Source of the DNA: Acidobacteriota bacterium
Lineage (GTDB): Bacteria; Acidobacteriota; Terriglobia; Terriglobales; Acidobacteriaceae
NCBI GenBank assembly: GCA_021811745.1
Contig: JAJZNH010000088.1
Span: 1-5,769 of the forward strand
DNA: 5,769 nt
Direction of reading: 5' to 3'
Program-made: the position numbers and the translations under genes
The notes under the pieces: generated by a model
Told to the model about the DNA's origin: nothing
Database searches by the model: none
The model's input: only the letters and a program-made list of their open reading frames with translations
Shown here: positions 1 to 4,479 of the stretch, piece after piece
Position numbering within the stretch: the first letter of the stretch is position 1
How the letters are laid out: every line of letters starts with the position of its first letter

Positions 1-143
1 GCAGCCTTCTCGTGCGAGAACGAGTCATCGAGGAAAATCTGATCCTCCTCGTCCTTCATCAGGCTTCCCCGGTAGATGTGCAGCGCGGCAGCCACTACCA
101 CAAGCGCGCCCCACACCGTCCACATGCCGGGCAGAAAGGTCAT
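1..143 (-). CDS. Small single-helix membrane protein, N-terminal part, cut by window edge
   Basis: Reading the minus strand from an ATG at 143 gives 47 open codons with no stop before the window edge. The peptide begins MTFLPGMWTVWGALVVVAAA. Residues about 8-24 form one hydrophobic helix with two Trp near its start. A basic stretch (His22, Arg25, Lys30) follows, then a strongly acidic segment (DEEDQIFLDD, 31-40) and the start of a charged tail (SFSHEKA). By the positive-inside rule the acidic tail probably lies in the cytoplasm, though this is inference. A strong Shine-Dalgarno sequence (GGAGGTGG at 155-148, four bases from ATG) supports the start and the strand. I do not recognise a named family. 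Short membrane proteins with a similar acidic 'DEEDQ.FLD' segment seem familiar from acidobacterial genomes as hypotheticals, but I cannot verify this. It is transcribed divergently from the erpA-like gene. The C-terminus and full length are unknown. Confidence 0.72.
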   Translation of the reverse strand, partial: MTFLPGMWTVWGALVVVAAALHIYRGSLMKDEEDQIFLDDSFSHEKA

Positions 144-147
144 GGTT

Positions 148-155
148 CCACCTCC
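148..155 (-). promoter_or_regulatory. Shine-Dalgarno site of the small membrane protein
   Basis: The minus strand reads GGAGGTGG, then AACC, then ATG. This is nearly the full anti-16S complement and is the best ribosome binding site in the window. It fixes the start of the edge-truncated gene at 143. Confidence 0.75.
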
Positions 156-283
156 GATGGGCATTCCCGGTCCCGGACGCCGGCGATTCCGCGTGCGAGG
201 CATTCCCCGGCGGTCCTTGGGGCCTTTTGGTCAACCATCATAGCCCCGGAGAGATAGGTTTGTCTTTGCCATCCGAATATTTT

Positions 284-295
284 GTTGCGCGCAAC
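284..295. repeat. Perfect 12-base palindrome in divergent promoter region
   Basis: GTTGCGCGCAAC is its own reverse complement. It lies next to an AT-rich patch, about midway between the two divergent starts. That placement would suit an operator for a dimeric regulator, but a single palindrome of this GC content can arise by chance and no regulator is encoded nearby. Confidence 0.3.
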
Positions 296-392
296 GGCGG
301 AGCGATGGGAGACACCTGGGCGCGAGAGGGCCAATTCGATTCTGCGACCCCGCGGGCGGCGCAAGCATCGAAAGAATGAGGCTGCGCGCGGG

Positions 393-421
393 TTGTTTCC
401 CTGCCTGCCGAGCAGTACAGT
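393..421 (+). promoter_or_regulatory. Weak sigma70-type promoter candidate for erpA
   Basis: TTGTTT (393-398) and TACAGT (416-421) are separated by exactly 17 bases. They match the -35 and -10 consensus at 3 of 6 and 4 of 6 positions. Transcription would start near 428, leaving a leader of about 25 bases that contains the GAGGAGA ribosome site. It is the best-spaced pair I found by eye close to the gene; the match is poor enough that chance is possible. Confidence 0.28.
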
Positions 422-452
422 GGAAGAAAGAGTTCACTCCGAGGAGAGATTC

Positions 453-824
453 ATGGCCACAGCAACCGCAGCACCCACACCGGAAACCGTGAAGATGCCG
501 CCGCTTACACTGACCCCGCAGGCCATTGCCAAGGTGCGCGAAATCATGGCAACCCAGGACCCCATTCCTGCCGGACTGCGCATTGGCGTGGTCGGCGGTG
601 GATGCTCGGGCTTCCAGTACTCGATGGCCTTCGAGAACCAGGGGGGCATGATGGACAAGGTCTTCGCTTTCGATGACCTGAAAGTGTTTATCGACGCTAC
701 CTCGCTGATGTACCTGAACGGCTGCATAGTCGACTACGTAGAAACCCTCGAAGCCGCCGGCTTCAAGTTCGAAAACCCGCAGGTAAAGTCCACCTGCGGC
801 TGCGGCTCGTCCTTCAGCGTCTAG
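453..824 (+). CDS. erpA: A-type iron-sulfur cluster carrier/insertion protein (ErpA/IscA/HesB family)
   Basis: The 123-residue product belongs to the A-type carriers. These cytoplasmic proteins receive a nascent Fe-S cluster from a scaffold and hand it to apo-enzymes. The three family cysteines are present: Cys51 in GGGCSGFQY, and Cys115 and Cys117 in STCGCGSSFSV near the C-terminus. The 'GGGCSGFQY' block and the 'KSTCGCGSSFS' ending are closer to E. coli ErpA than to IscA or SufA, so I use erpA; paralogue assignment within the family is less certain. An extra Cys91 (NGCIVDY) is present. Residues 1-18 are an Ala/Thr/Pro-rich extension ahead of the core. The start is the ATG at 453, because GAGGAGA ends five bases before it and homology begins soon after; the frame is open further upstream but that part is not protein-like. 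No isc or suf genes are adjacent, so it appears to be a stand-alone gene. Confidence 0.9.
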   Translation: MATATAAPTPETVKMPPLTLTPQAIAKVREIMATQDPIPAGLRIGVVGGGCSGFQYSMAFENQGGMMDKVFAFDDLKVFIDATSLMYLNGCIVDYVETLEAAGFKFENPQVKSTCGCGSSFSV

Positions 825-843
825 ATCGTTCTTGATCGTTCTT
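824..843. repeat. 10-base tandem duplication at the erpA stop codon
   Basis: GATCGTTCTT occurs twice in direct succession (824-833 and 834-843). The first copy begins on the last base of the erpA stop codon. It looks like a recent slippage duplication in untranslated DNA; no function is evident. Confidence 0.6.
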
Positions 844-895
844 GCGGATTCAGGGCAGTATCCGGTGGCCGGAGGATGCGCGCCTGCTCTGCTAT

Positions 896-923
896 TTGCG
901 GCGGCGCGCGCCTTCTTCCGCAA
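896..923 (+). other. Stem-loop downstream of erpA
   Basis: TTGCGG (896-901) pairs perfectly with CCGCAA (918-923), and the enclosed part contains GGCGCGCGCC, which can fold further. No T run follows, so it is not a classic intrinsic terminator. It could slow 3' decay of the erpA mRNA or help Rho-independent release weakly. The rest of 825-1058 shows nothing I can support; a short plus-strand reading there looks like a shadow. Confidence 0.3.
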
Positions 924-1058
924 GCCCGGGCTCATCTGGTTTCCCGGCCTCAACGGCTAGCTTGGAGATGGCATCGAGCCGGTCGCCTTTTTCCGTGCGG
1001 CGCCCGTGCAGGAGCCACTTCGCGCGCTGAGCGCTTGCCTGTCCGCGATCTCCGTCTT

Positions 1059-1067
1059 TGTTATACT
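1059..1067 (+). promoter_or_regulatory. Extended -10 promoter of tRNA-Leu
   Basis: TGTTATACT contains the extended -10 element TGn followed by TATACT (5 of 6 to TATAAT). Transcription would begin near 1074, about eight bases before the tRNA, which suits a stable-RNA gene with a short 5' leader. No good -35 box stands at 16-18 bases; TTGCCT (1035-1040) is 21 bases away. Extended -10 promoters often do without one. Confidence 0.6.
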
Positions 1068-1081
1068 TTGAAGGTCAGTGC

Positions 1082-1166
1082 GCGGAAGTGGTGAAATTGG
1101 CAGACACACCATCTTGAGGGGGTGGCGCCGCAAGGCATGCGGGTTCAAGTCCCGCCTTCCGCACCA
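1082..1166 (+). tRNA. tRNA-Leu (anticodon GAG), CCA encoded
   Basis: The gene folds as a class II tRNA of 85 bases including CCA. The acceptor stem is GCGGAAG (1082-1088) with CTTCCGC (1156-1162), then discriminator A and an encoded CCA (1164-1166). The anticodon arm is CCATC / GGTGG around the loop TTGAGGG, with GAG at 1116-1118, reading leucine codons CUC and CUU. A long variable arm (about 1126-1138, GCC..GGC pairing) is typical of leucine tRNAs, and the T arm is GCGGG-TTCAAGT-CCCGC. The discriminator A and class II shape agree with leucine identity. It lies 79 bases upstream of secG on the same strand, and I see no terminator with a T run between them, so co-transcription is possible. Confidence 0.96.
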
Positions 1167-1201
1167 AATGTTTGAGCTGGTCCAGATTCTTCACTTGTCC
1201 C

Positions 1202-1215
1202 CCAGTTTTTACTGG
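1202..1215 (+). other. Small stem-loop between tRNA-Leu and secG
   Basis: CCAGT-TTTT-ACTGG forms a five-pair stem with a four-base loop. It is followed by TTCTC rather than a T run, so I do not call it a terminator. A short CTGGTCCAG inverted repeat lies just upstream (1177-1185) and could pair alternatively with it. It may mark tRNA 3'-end processing or have no role. Confidence 0.25.
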
Positions 1216-1245
1216 TTCTCGGCCGGTTCTTGAAAGCAGCCTCGA

Positions 1246-1557
1246 ATGCAGATTCTCTTCTATTTCGTTCTCGCGGTGCACGTGATTGTGTGCCTGTTCA
1301 TCATCGGCGTGGTGCTTATCCAGCAGGGTCGCTCGGCCGATCTGGCCGGCGCCTTCGGCGGCCAGGGCTCGCAGACGGCGTTTGGCCCGCGTGCCGCGGC
1401 CAACGTGCTCACCCGGCTCACCACCTGGTCGGCGGTAATCTTCATGTGCACTTCGCTGACCCTGGTGGTGCTCTATACCCGGTCCACGGGTTCACATTCA
1501 GTGCTGGAAGGTACACATTCCGCTCCGGTCAGCGCCCCCGCGAAGCCTGGTAAATAA
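1246..1557 (+). CDS. secG: SecG subunit of the SecYEG protein-export channel
   Basis: This 103-residue inner-membrane protein assists SecA-driven translocation through SecYEG. It has the SecG layout: helix 1 at about residues 3-24, then the diagnostic cytoplasmic loop LIQQGRSADLAGAFGG (24-39) continuing to SQTAFGPR, then helix 2 at about 57-78. In E. coli the equivalent loop begins LLQQGKGAD. The Ser/Pro/Ala tail (79-103) is variable and polar. The ATG at 1246 directly precedes the first helix, as expected. No strong Shine-Dalgarno stands before it, only a GAAAGCAG-like stretch. It follows tRNA-Leu(GAG) on the same strand and ends before a strong stem-loop at 1592-1632. I found no separate convincing promoter between the tRNA and this gene, so read-through from the tRNA promoter is plausible but unproven. 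Confidence 0.93.
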   Translation: MQILFYFVLAVHVIVCLFIIGVVLIQQGRSADLAGAFGGQGSQTAFGPRAAANVLTRLTTWSAVIFMCTSLTLVVLYTRSTGSHSVLEGTHSAPVSAPAKPGK

Positions 1558-1591
1558 ACCCGTTCAATAAGCCCGATTTGTCTCTGGTAAG

Positions 1592-1632
1592 AACGCAAAA
1601 AGGCAGGCCGCACGGTCTGTCTTTTTTGCGTT
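1592..1632. terminator. Probable bidirectional intrinsic terminator between secG and lolA
   Basis: AACGCAAAAA-GGCAGGCC (from 1592) pairs with GGTCTGTC-TTTTTT-GCGTT (to 1632), with two G-U pairs, one bulged base and a four-base loop near 1610-1613. On the plus strand the GC part is followed by six T (1622-1627). On the minus strand the A run (1597-1601) becomes a T run of five. The element lies between converging genes, 34 bases after secG and 31 bases beyond the lolA stop, exactly where a shared terminator is expected. Confidence 0.82.
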
Positions 1633-1663
1633 TCCTGTGACTGCTGCGGCCACCGGCGGCCGG

Positions 1664-2332
1664 CTACACCGGCGGCGGCGCTTCCACCACGGGCACGCCG
1701 GGCGGGGGCGTAAAGCGGAACGTCTGGGCTGGAATGGGCGCATTGGGCTGCTGCTCGGTTATGCGAAAGCGCGTGATGGCTCCGTCCGGCTCCTGCATCT
1801 CGATCCCGGTAATCGCGCCCTGCGCCGTCACGGTCAGCGCGAGGTGCGCCACGCGGTTCTCGCCTTTGGGCCGGCCGGTCAGCGTGAATTCGCCGTTGGC
1901 GGCTGGCGCCAGAGTCAAGTTCTCAAGCTCTTTTTCAAGCTCTGTGTGGCCCAGCAGAAACCGCAGCGGCGAGCGCAGATCGTTCAGTTCCTTGGCGGGC
2001 AACCGTTGCACTTGCGGGTCGCCGGGGCTGTAAAACCAGGCATATTTTCCATCCAAGTCGAAGGCCTTGCCCGCGGGCGTGTCGTACTCCCACTTCATGC
2101 GTCCGGGCTTGCGCAGCAGGAGCGTGCCGCTCTCCGAGCGGTCCATGCCCAGTCCCTGGTAGGTTTCAGAGAACCTGGCCTTGAGCGAGTGCAGGGAATT
2201 GTAGTGGCGGTCCACGCGCGCGGCCAGATCATGCACGGACGGCAGCGGTTGCTGCGCGCACAGGGGCGCAGACAGGAGCGCGGCAGCCATCCACAGGCTG
2301 CCGCGCCGCAAATGGAGGCGCGGCGGCCTCAT
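1664..2332 (-). CDS. lolA: LolA-like periplasmic outer-membrane lipoprotein carrier
   Basis: This 222-residue secreted protein is of the LolA family, which carries lipoproteins from the LolCDE transporter across the periplasm to the outer membrane. Residues 1-26 form a signal peptide: arginines at 2, 5, 9 and 10, a hydrophobic core (LWMAAALLSAPL), then a cut probably after CA before QQP. The residue before Cys25 is Leu, so no lipobox is evident. The mature part has family features: a helix with 'YNSLHSLKARFSETY' (44-58), the 'SGTLLLRKPGRMKWEYDTP' strand pair (68-86) matching the LolA G.[FL]...P.[RK]..W.Y..P pattern, then 'KYAWFYSPGDPQV' (96-108). A C-terminal strand 'TFRFTPPPGVPVVE' follows, then a Pro-rich end. 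The start overlaps the upstream pilin stop in ATGA, which suggests translational coupling; no clear Shine-Dalgarno is seen. The frame stays open upstream, but that part is a shadow of the pilin gene. Its cargo is unknown. Confidence 0.85.
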   Translation of the reverse strand: MRPPRLHLRRGSLWMAAALLSAPLCAQQPLPSVHDLAARVDRHYNSLHSLKARFSETYQGLGMDRSESGTLLLRKPGRMKWEYDTPAGKAFDLDGKYAWFYSPGDPQVQRLPAKELNDLRSPLRFLLGHTELEKELENLTLAPAANGEFTLTGRPKGENRVAHLALTVTAQGAITGIEMQEPDGAITRFRITEQQPNAPIPAQTFRFTPPPGVPVVEAPPPV

Positions 2333-2865
2333 TGCAGCGGTTGGCTGCAGTTCGTACCGCCCGCAGGGTCCTGCTTGATGGTGCCGAACTGGTCGCTGCA
2401 GAAGCCGCGGTCGCCGGTCTTGCCCACCGTTTCCGGCACCGCCGTCACGGTGTAGCCGGTATAGCGATCCTGCCCGTTGATCGTCACCTTGGTGCAGTTG
2501 GTGATGTTGAAGATGTAGCCCGATTTGTCGCCGGAAGCCAAGTCCTGTTGCAGAATCTGCGCGCCGGTGGCTGAAGGCGCCCCTGCCGCCGGATCGCCGC
2601 CCAGGGCCGTCAGCGCACAAGCATAGCCGTTCGCCGGGAAGGTCGACTGGTACTGGATCTCGGCCTTGTTGATCACCTGAACGGAGTTGATTGCCGATGT
2701 CTCGTTGGCCTTTTTCTTCAAACTTCCGATGGTGGGAATGGCCATGAGCATCAGGATCAGGATGATAGCAATCACGATCAGCAATTCCATCAGCGTGAAG
2801 CCGTTGGGCGTGACCCAACCGGGCGCGCTGTGGCGCTTTCGGGCGAGCGAAGACCTGCGTTCCAT
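2329..2865 (-). CDS. Type IV pilin-like protein with prepilin cleavage/methylation motif
   Basis: This 178-residue protein would form the pilus subunit or a minor pilin/pseudopilin. The prepilin peptidase site is clear: G22 then FTLMELLIVIAIILILMLMA, with Glu at +5 and a long hydrophobic N-terminal helix (23-44) that anchors in the membrane and packs in the fibre core. The leader is 22 residues, basic and rather long for a type IVa pilin. The rest follows a pattern of pilins from Acidobacteria and deltaproteobacteria as I remember them: 'NETSAINSVQVINKAE', 'GYACALTALGG', 'DLASGDKSGY', 'YTVTAVPETVGKTGDRGFCSDQFGTIK'. Four cysteines (83, 124, 156, 173) could form two disulfides after export. The ATG at 2865 has AAAGGA five bases upstream. 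It overlaps lolA by four bases. No assembly genes (pilB, pilC, pilQ, pilD) are in the window, so major pilin versus pseudopilin cannot be settled. Confidence 0.87.
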   Translation of the reverse strand: MERRSSLARKRHSAPGWVTPNGFTLMELLIVIAIILILMLMAIPTIGSLKKKANETSAINSVQVINKAEIQYQSTFPANGYACALTALGGDPAAGAPSATGAQILQQDLASGDKSGYIFNITNCTKVTINGQDRYTGYTVTAVPETVGKTGDRGFCSDQFGTIKQDPAGGTNCSQPLQ

Positions 2866-2870
2866 GGAAA

Positions 2871-2876
2871 TCCTTT
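2871..2876 (-). promoter_or_regulatory. Shine-Dalgarno site of the pilin gene
   Basis: On the minus strand AAAGGA is followed by TTTCC and then ATG. This supports the start at 2865 and therefore the unusually long 22-residue prepilin leader. Confidence 0.6.
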
Positions 2877-3046
2877 AGAGCAGGCGGAAAGTGCCCCGCC
2901 CGTTCGACAAAATGCTATAACGTAAGGACGCAAAAGGGAAATCCAGCGCTCGGAAGGCAGATCCCGGGTTCTGGCTCTCAGCCTCTGGCTCATTCCACCA
3001 GGCGGGGCTTCCGCCACACGCAAAGAGAAGCCTGACTCGAACCCGC

Positions 3047-3064
3047 GGCGGCCCAGAGGCCGTC
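3047..3064 (-). other. Stem-loop just after the M16 peptidase stop codon
   Basis: CGGCC (3049-3053) and GGCCG (3058-3062) form a perfect stem with a four-base loop, extendable by a G-T and a G-C pair. It begins two bases after the peptidase stop. A second hairpin (GGCGG-GGCTT-CCGCC, 3001-3015) lies further downstream. Neither has a T run on the minus strand, so termination is possible but not shown. The remaining 2877-3000 holds no gene I can support; a pilin promoter is expected there, but no box pair is convincing. Confidence 0.3.
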
Positions 3065-3065
3065 T

Positions 3066-4373
3066 TCAACACTGCAGCATGGCGCGTCTCAACTTGAGGC
3101 CGTCCAGCCGGCCCAGCAGCGTGATGGCGATTTTTTCGGTGTCGAACAGGCGCTGCGCCATTGCCTGCACGGCCGCTCCGGTTACCTGGTCGATACGGGC
3201 GATGACCTCGTCCACCGAGAAGAAGTGCCGGAAATACATTTCCTGCCTCGCCAAGTTGGCCATGCGCGAGTTCGAACTCTCCAGGCCCAGCAGCACGTTG
3301 CCCTTCACCTGGTCCTTGGCGCGGGTCAATTCTTCGCCGGTAAGCGGCGTGTCCTTCAGCTTGCGGAATTCGGCCACGATCAGGTCCACGACCTCCATCA
3401 CCTTGCCGGCGGAGGTGCCCGCGTACACGCAGAGTGTGCCAGTATCGCGATAGGGACTCAGGTCGGAGTAGACCGAGTAGGCCATCCCGCGTTCTTCGCG
3501 AATGGTCTGGAACAGACGCGAGCTCATGCCGCCGCCCAGCACGGTGTTGAGGATCAGCGTGGCAAAGCGGTTCTCGTCCGTGATTGGCGGCGCCGGCACG
3601 CCCAGGCAGATCTGCACTTGTTCGAGCGATTTCTTGTTGCGCAGCAGGATGCGCGCGCTGGGTTCGGGCGCCGACAGATCGTTCGGAGTGGTTCCCGAAG
3701 CCAGGCTGGAGAACTTTTCTGCGACGGCGGCCGTGAACTGATCGTGGTCCAGATTGCCGGCGGCCGAAAACACGATGTTGCCGGCGTGGAACCGGTCTGA
3801 GTGGTAGGCAAAGAGCTGCTCCTGCGCCAGCCGTCCGACCGTTTCCGTGGTGCCCAGGATCGGCTTGCCCAGCGGGTGCCCTTTCCAGAAGTTCTGCATG
3901 AACAATTCATGCACCAGAACGTCTGGATTGTCCTCGTCGATCTTGATTTCCTCGAGGATGACGCCGCGCTCGCGCTCGATCTCCGGACGCGCGAACACCG
4001 GGTTCAGAACCAGGTCCGAGAGGACGTCGAGAGCGATGGGCACGTGCTCGCCCAGCGACTTGACGTTGAAGCAGATGGTTTCCTTACTGGTGAAGGCGTC
4101 CAGGTTGCCGCCGATGGCGTCCATTTCGCGGGCGATGGACTGGGCGGTCCGGGACCGCGTGCCTTTGAACACCATGTGCTCGACAAAATGCGAAATGCCG
4201 TTGGTCTCGGCCGGCTCGCAGCGGGAGCCCGATTTAATCCAAACGCCCATGGCCACGGAGCGCAGATGCTCCATGCGTTCGGTCAGGACGATCAGACCGT
4301 TGGGCAATACGGTGCGGCGAAGGTTGCGCTCGTTGTTCAAGGCCAATCCCGTCAAGTCTCGATTGTAGGGCAA
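3066..4373 (-). CDS. M16 family (pitrilysin/processing-peptidase-like) zinc metallopeptidase
   Basis: This 435-residue single-domain-pair M16 protein resembles bacterial homologues of mitochondrial processing peptidase beta subunit. The inverted zinc motif HxxEH is intact (HFVEH, 62-66; His62 and His66 bind zinc, Glu65 is the catalytic base). The third ligand is Glu142 in 'VILEEIK', 76 residues on. The N-terminal half continues with 'GGNLDAFTSKE' (88-98), and the C-terminal half has the family's 'LGGGMSSRLFQTIREERGMAYSV' block (279-301), which helps position substrate. All catalytic residues are present, so it should be active. No signal peptide is seen, so a cytoplasmic location is likely; the substrate is unknown. 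The longest frame starts at TTG 4373 just below a TAG. Other TTG codons at 4355, 4346 and 4340 are possible, and 4340 has GGGA six bases ahead. Homology is only clear from about residue 19 (RRTVLPNGL). It diverges from rlmN. Confidence 0.92.
   Translation of the reverse strand: MPYNRDLTGLALNNERNLRRTVLPNGLIVLTERMEHLRSVAMGVWIKSGSRCEPAETNGISHFVEHMVFKGTRSRTAQSIAREMDAIGGNLDAFTSKETICFNVKSLGEHVPIALDVLSDLVLNPVFARPEIERERGVILEEIKIDEDNPDVLVHELFMQNFWKGHPLGKPILGTTETVGRLAQEQLFAYHSDRFHAGNIVFSAAGNLDHDQFTAAVAEKFSSLASGTTPNDLSAPEPSARILLRNKKSLEQVQICLGVPAPPITDENRFATLILNTVLGGGMSSRLFQTIREERGMAYSVYSDLSPYRDTGTLCVYAGTSAGKVMEVVDLIVAEFRKLKDTPLTGEELTRAKDQVKGNVLLGLESSNSRMANLARQEMYFRHFFSVDEVIARIDQVTGAAVQAMAQRLFDTEKIAITLLGRLDGLKLRRAMLQC
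4362..4367 (-). promoter_or_regulatory. -10-like element near the 5' end of the M16 gene
   Basis: The minus strand reads TACAAT, 5 of 6 to the -10 consensus. A weak -35 candidate (GTGCCG) stands 17 bases upstream. Transcription would begin near 4355, inside the longest reading frame. That would rule out the TTG at 4373 and favour the start at 4340. It is a single by-eye match, so confidence is low. Confidence 0.3.
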
Positions 4374-4464
4374 CAGGGCCGAAACGGCACGCCGAGGCTA
4401 GAAGAAAGGCAAATCAAACAAAAACAAGTGGTTAGATCCGTAACTGGCTTCAGAACCGCAGCGG

Positions 4465-4473
4465 TGAAATACT
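4465..4473 (+). promoter_or_regulatory. Extended -10 promoter candidate of rlmN, at leaderless distance
   Basis: TGAAATACT has the TGn extension followed by AATACT (4 of 6 to TATAAT). With a standard seven-base interval the transcript would begin at about 4480, which is the first base of the rlmN GTG start. This agrees with the absence of a Shine-Dalgarno sequence. A weak -35 (CTGGCT, 4444-4449) stands 18 bases upstream. Confidence 0.35.
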
Positions 4474-4479
4474 GACAAC

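Larger units (their letters stand above)
144..452. other. Divergent intergenic region between the small membrane protein gene and erpA
   Basis: This 309-base stretch lies between two divergently transcribed genes and should hold both their promoters. I see no convincing gene in it. Readings that cross it on either strand are basic, low-complexity translations typical of GC-rich shadow frames. It contains a perfect 12-base palindrome (284-295) next to the most AT-rich patch (272-287), a weak plus-strand promoter candidate (393-421), and the Shine-Dalgarno sites of the two flanking genes (148-155 minus; GAGGAGA at 441-447 plus). Confidence 0.6.

Noticed and set aside
231..953. A 240-codon minus-strand reading antisense to erpA
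   Set aside because: It covers the well-supported erpA gene, and its translation is rich in Ala, Gly, Arg and His without domain features, as expected for a shadow of GC-rich coding DNA.
2333..2818. N-terminal extension of lolA upstream of 2332
   Set aside because: The frame is open, but this part overlaps the pilin gene in another frame and is not protein-like. The signal peptide begins properly at the ATG at 2332.
2923..2946. Sigma54-like promoter (TGGATTTCCCTTTTGC on the minus strand) upstream of the pilin gene
   Set aside because: The GG and GC elements are one base too far apart for a -24/-12 promoter, and the CAC of the -24 box is missing.
3028..3050. tRNA T-arm-like GCGGGTTCGAGTC on the minus strand
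   Set aside because: The flanking bases do not form a T stem, and no acceptor or anticodon arm can be built around it.
3801..4475. A 224-codon plus-strand reading antisense to the M16 gene
   Set aside because: It covers the HxxEH zinc-binding region of the M16 peptidase on the opposite strand, and the composition is that of a shadow frame.
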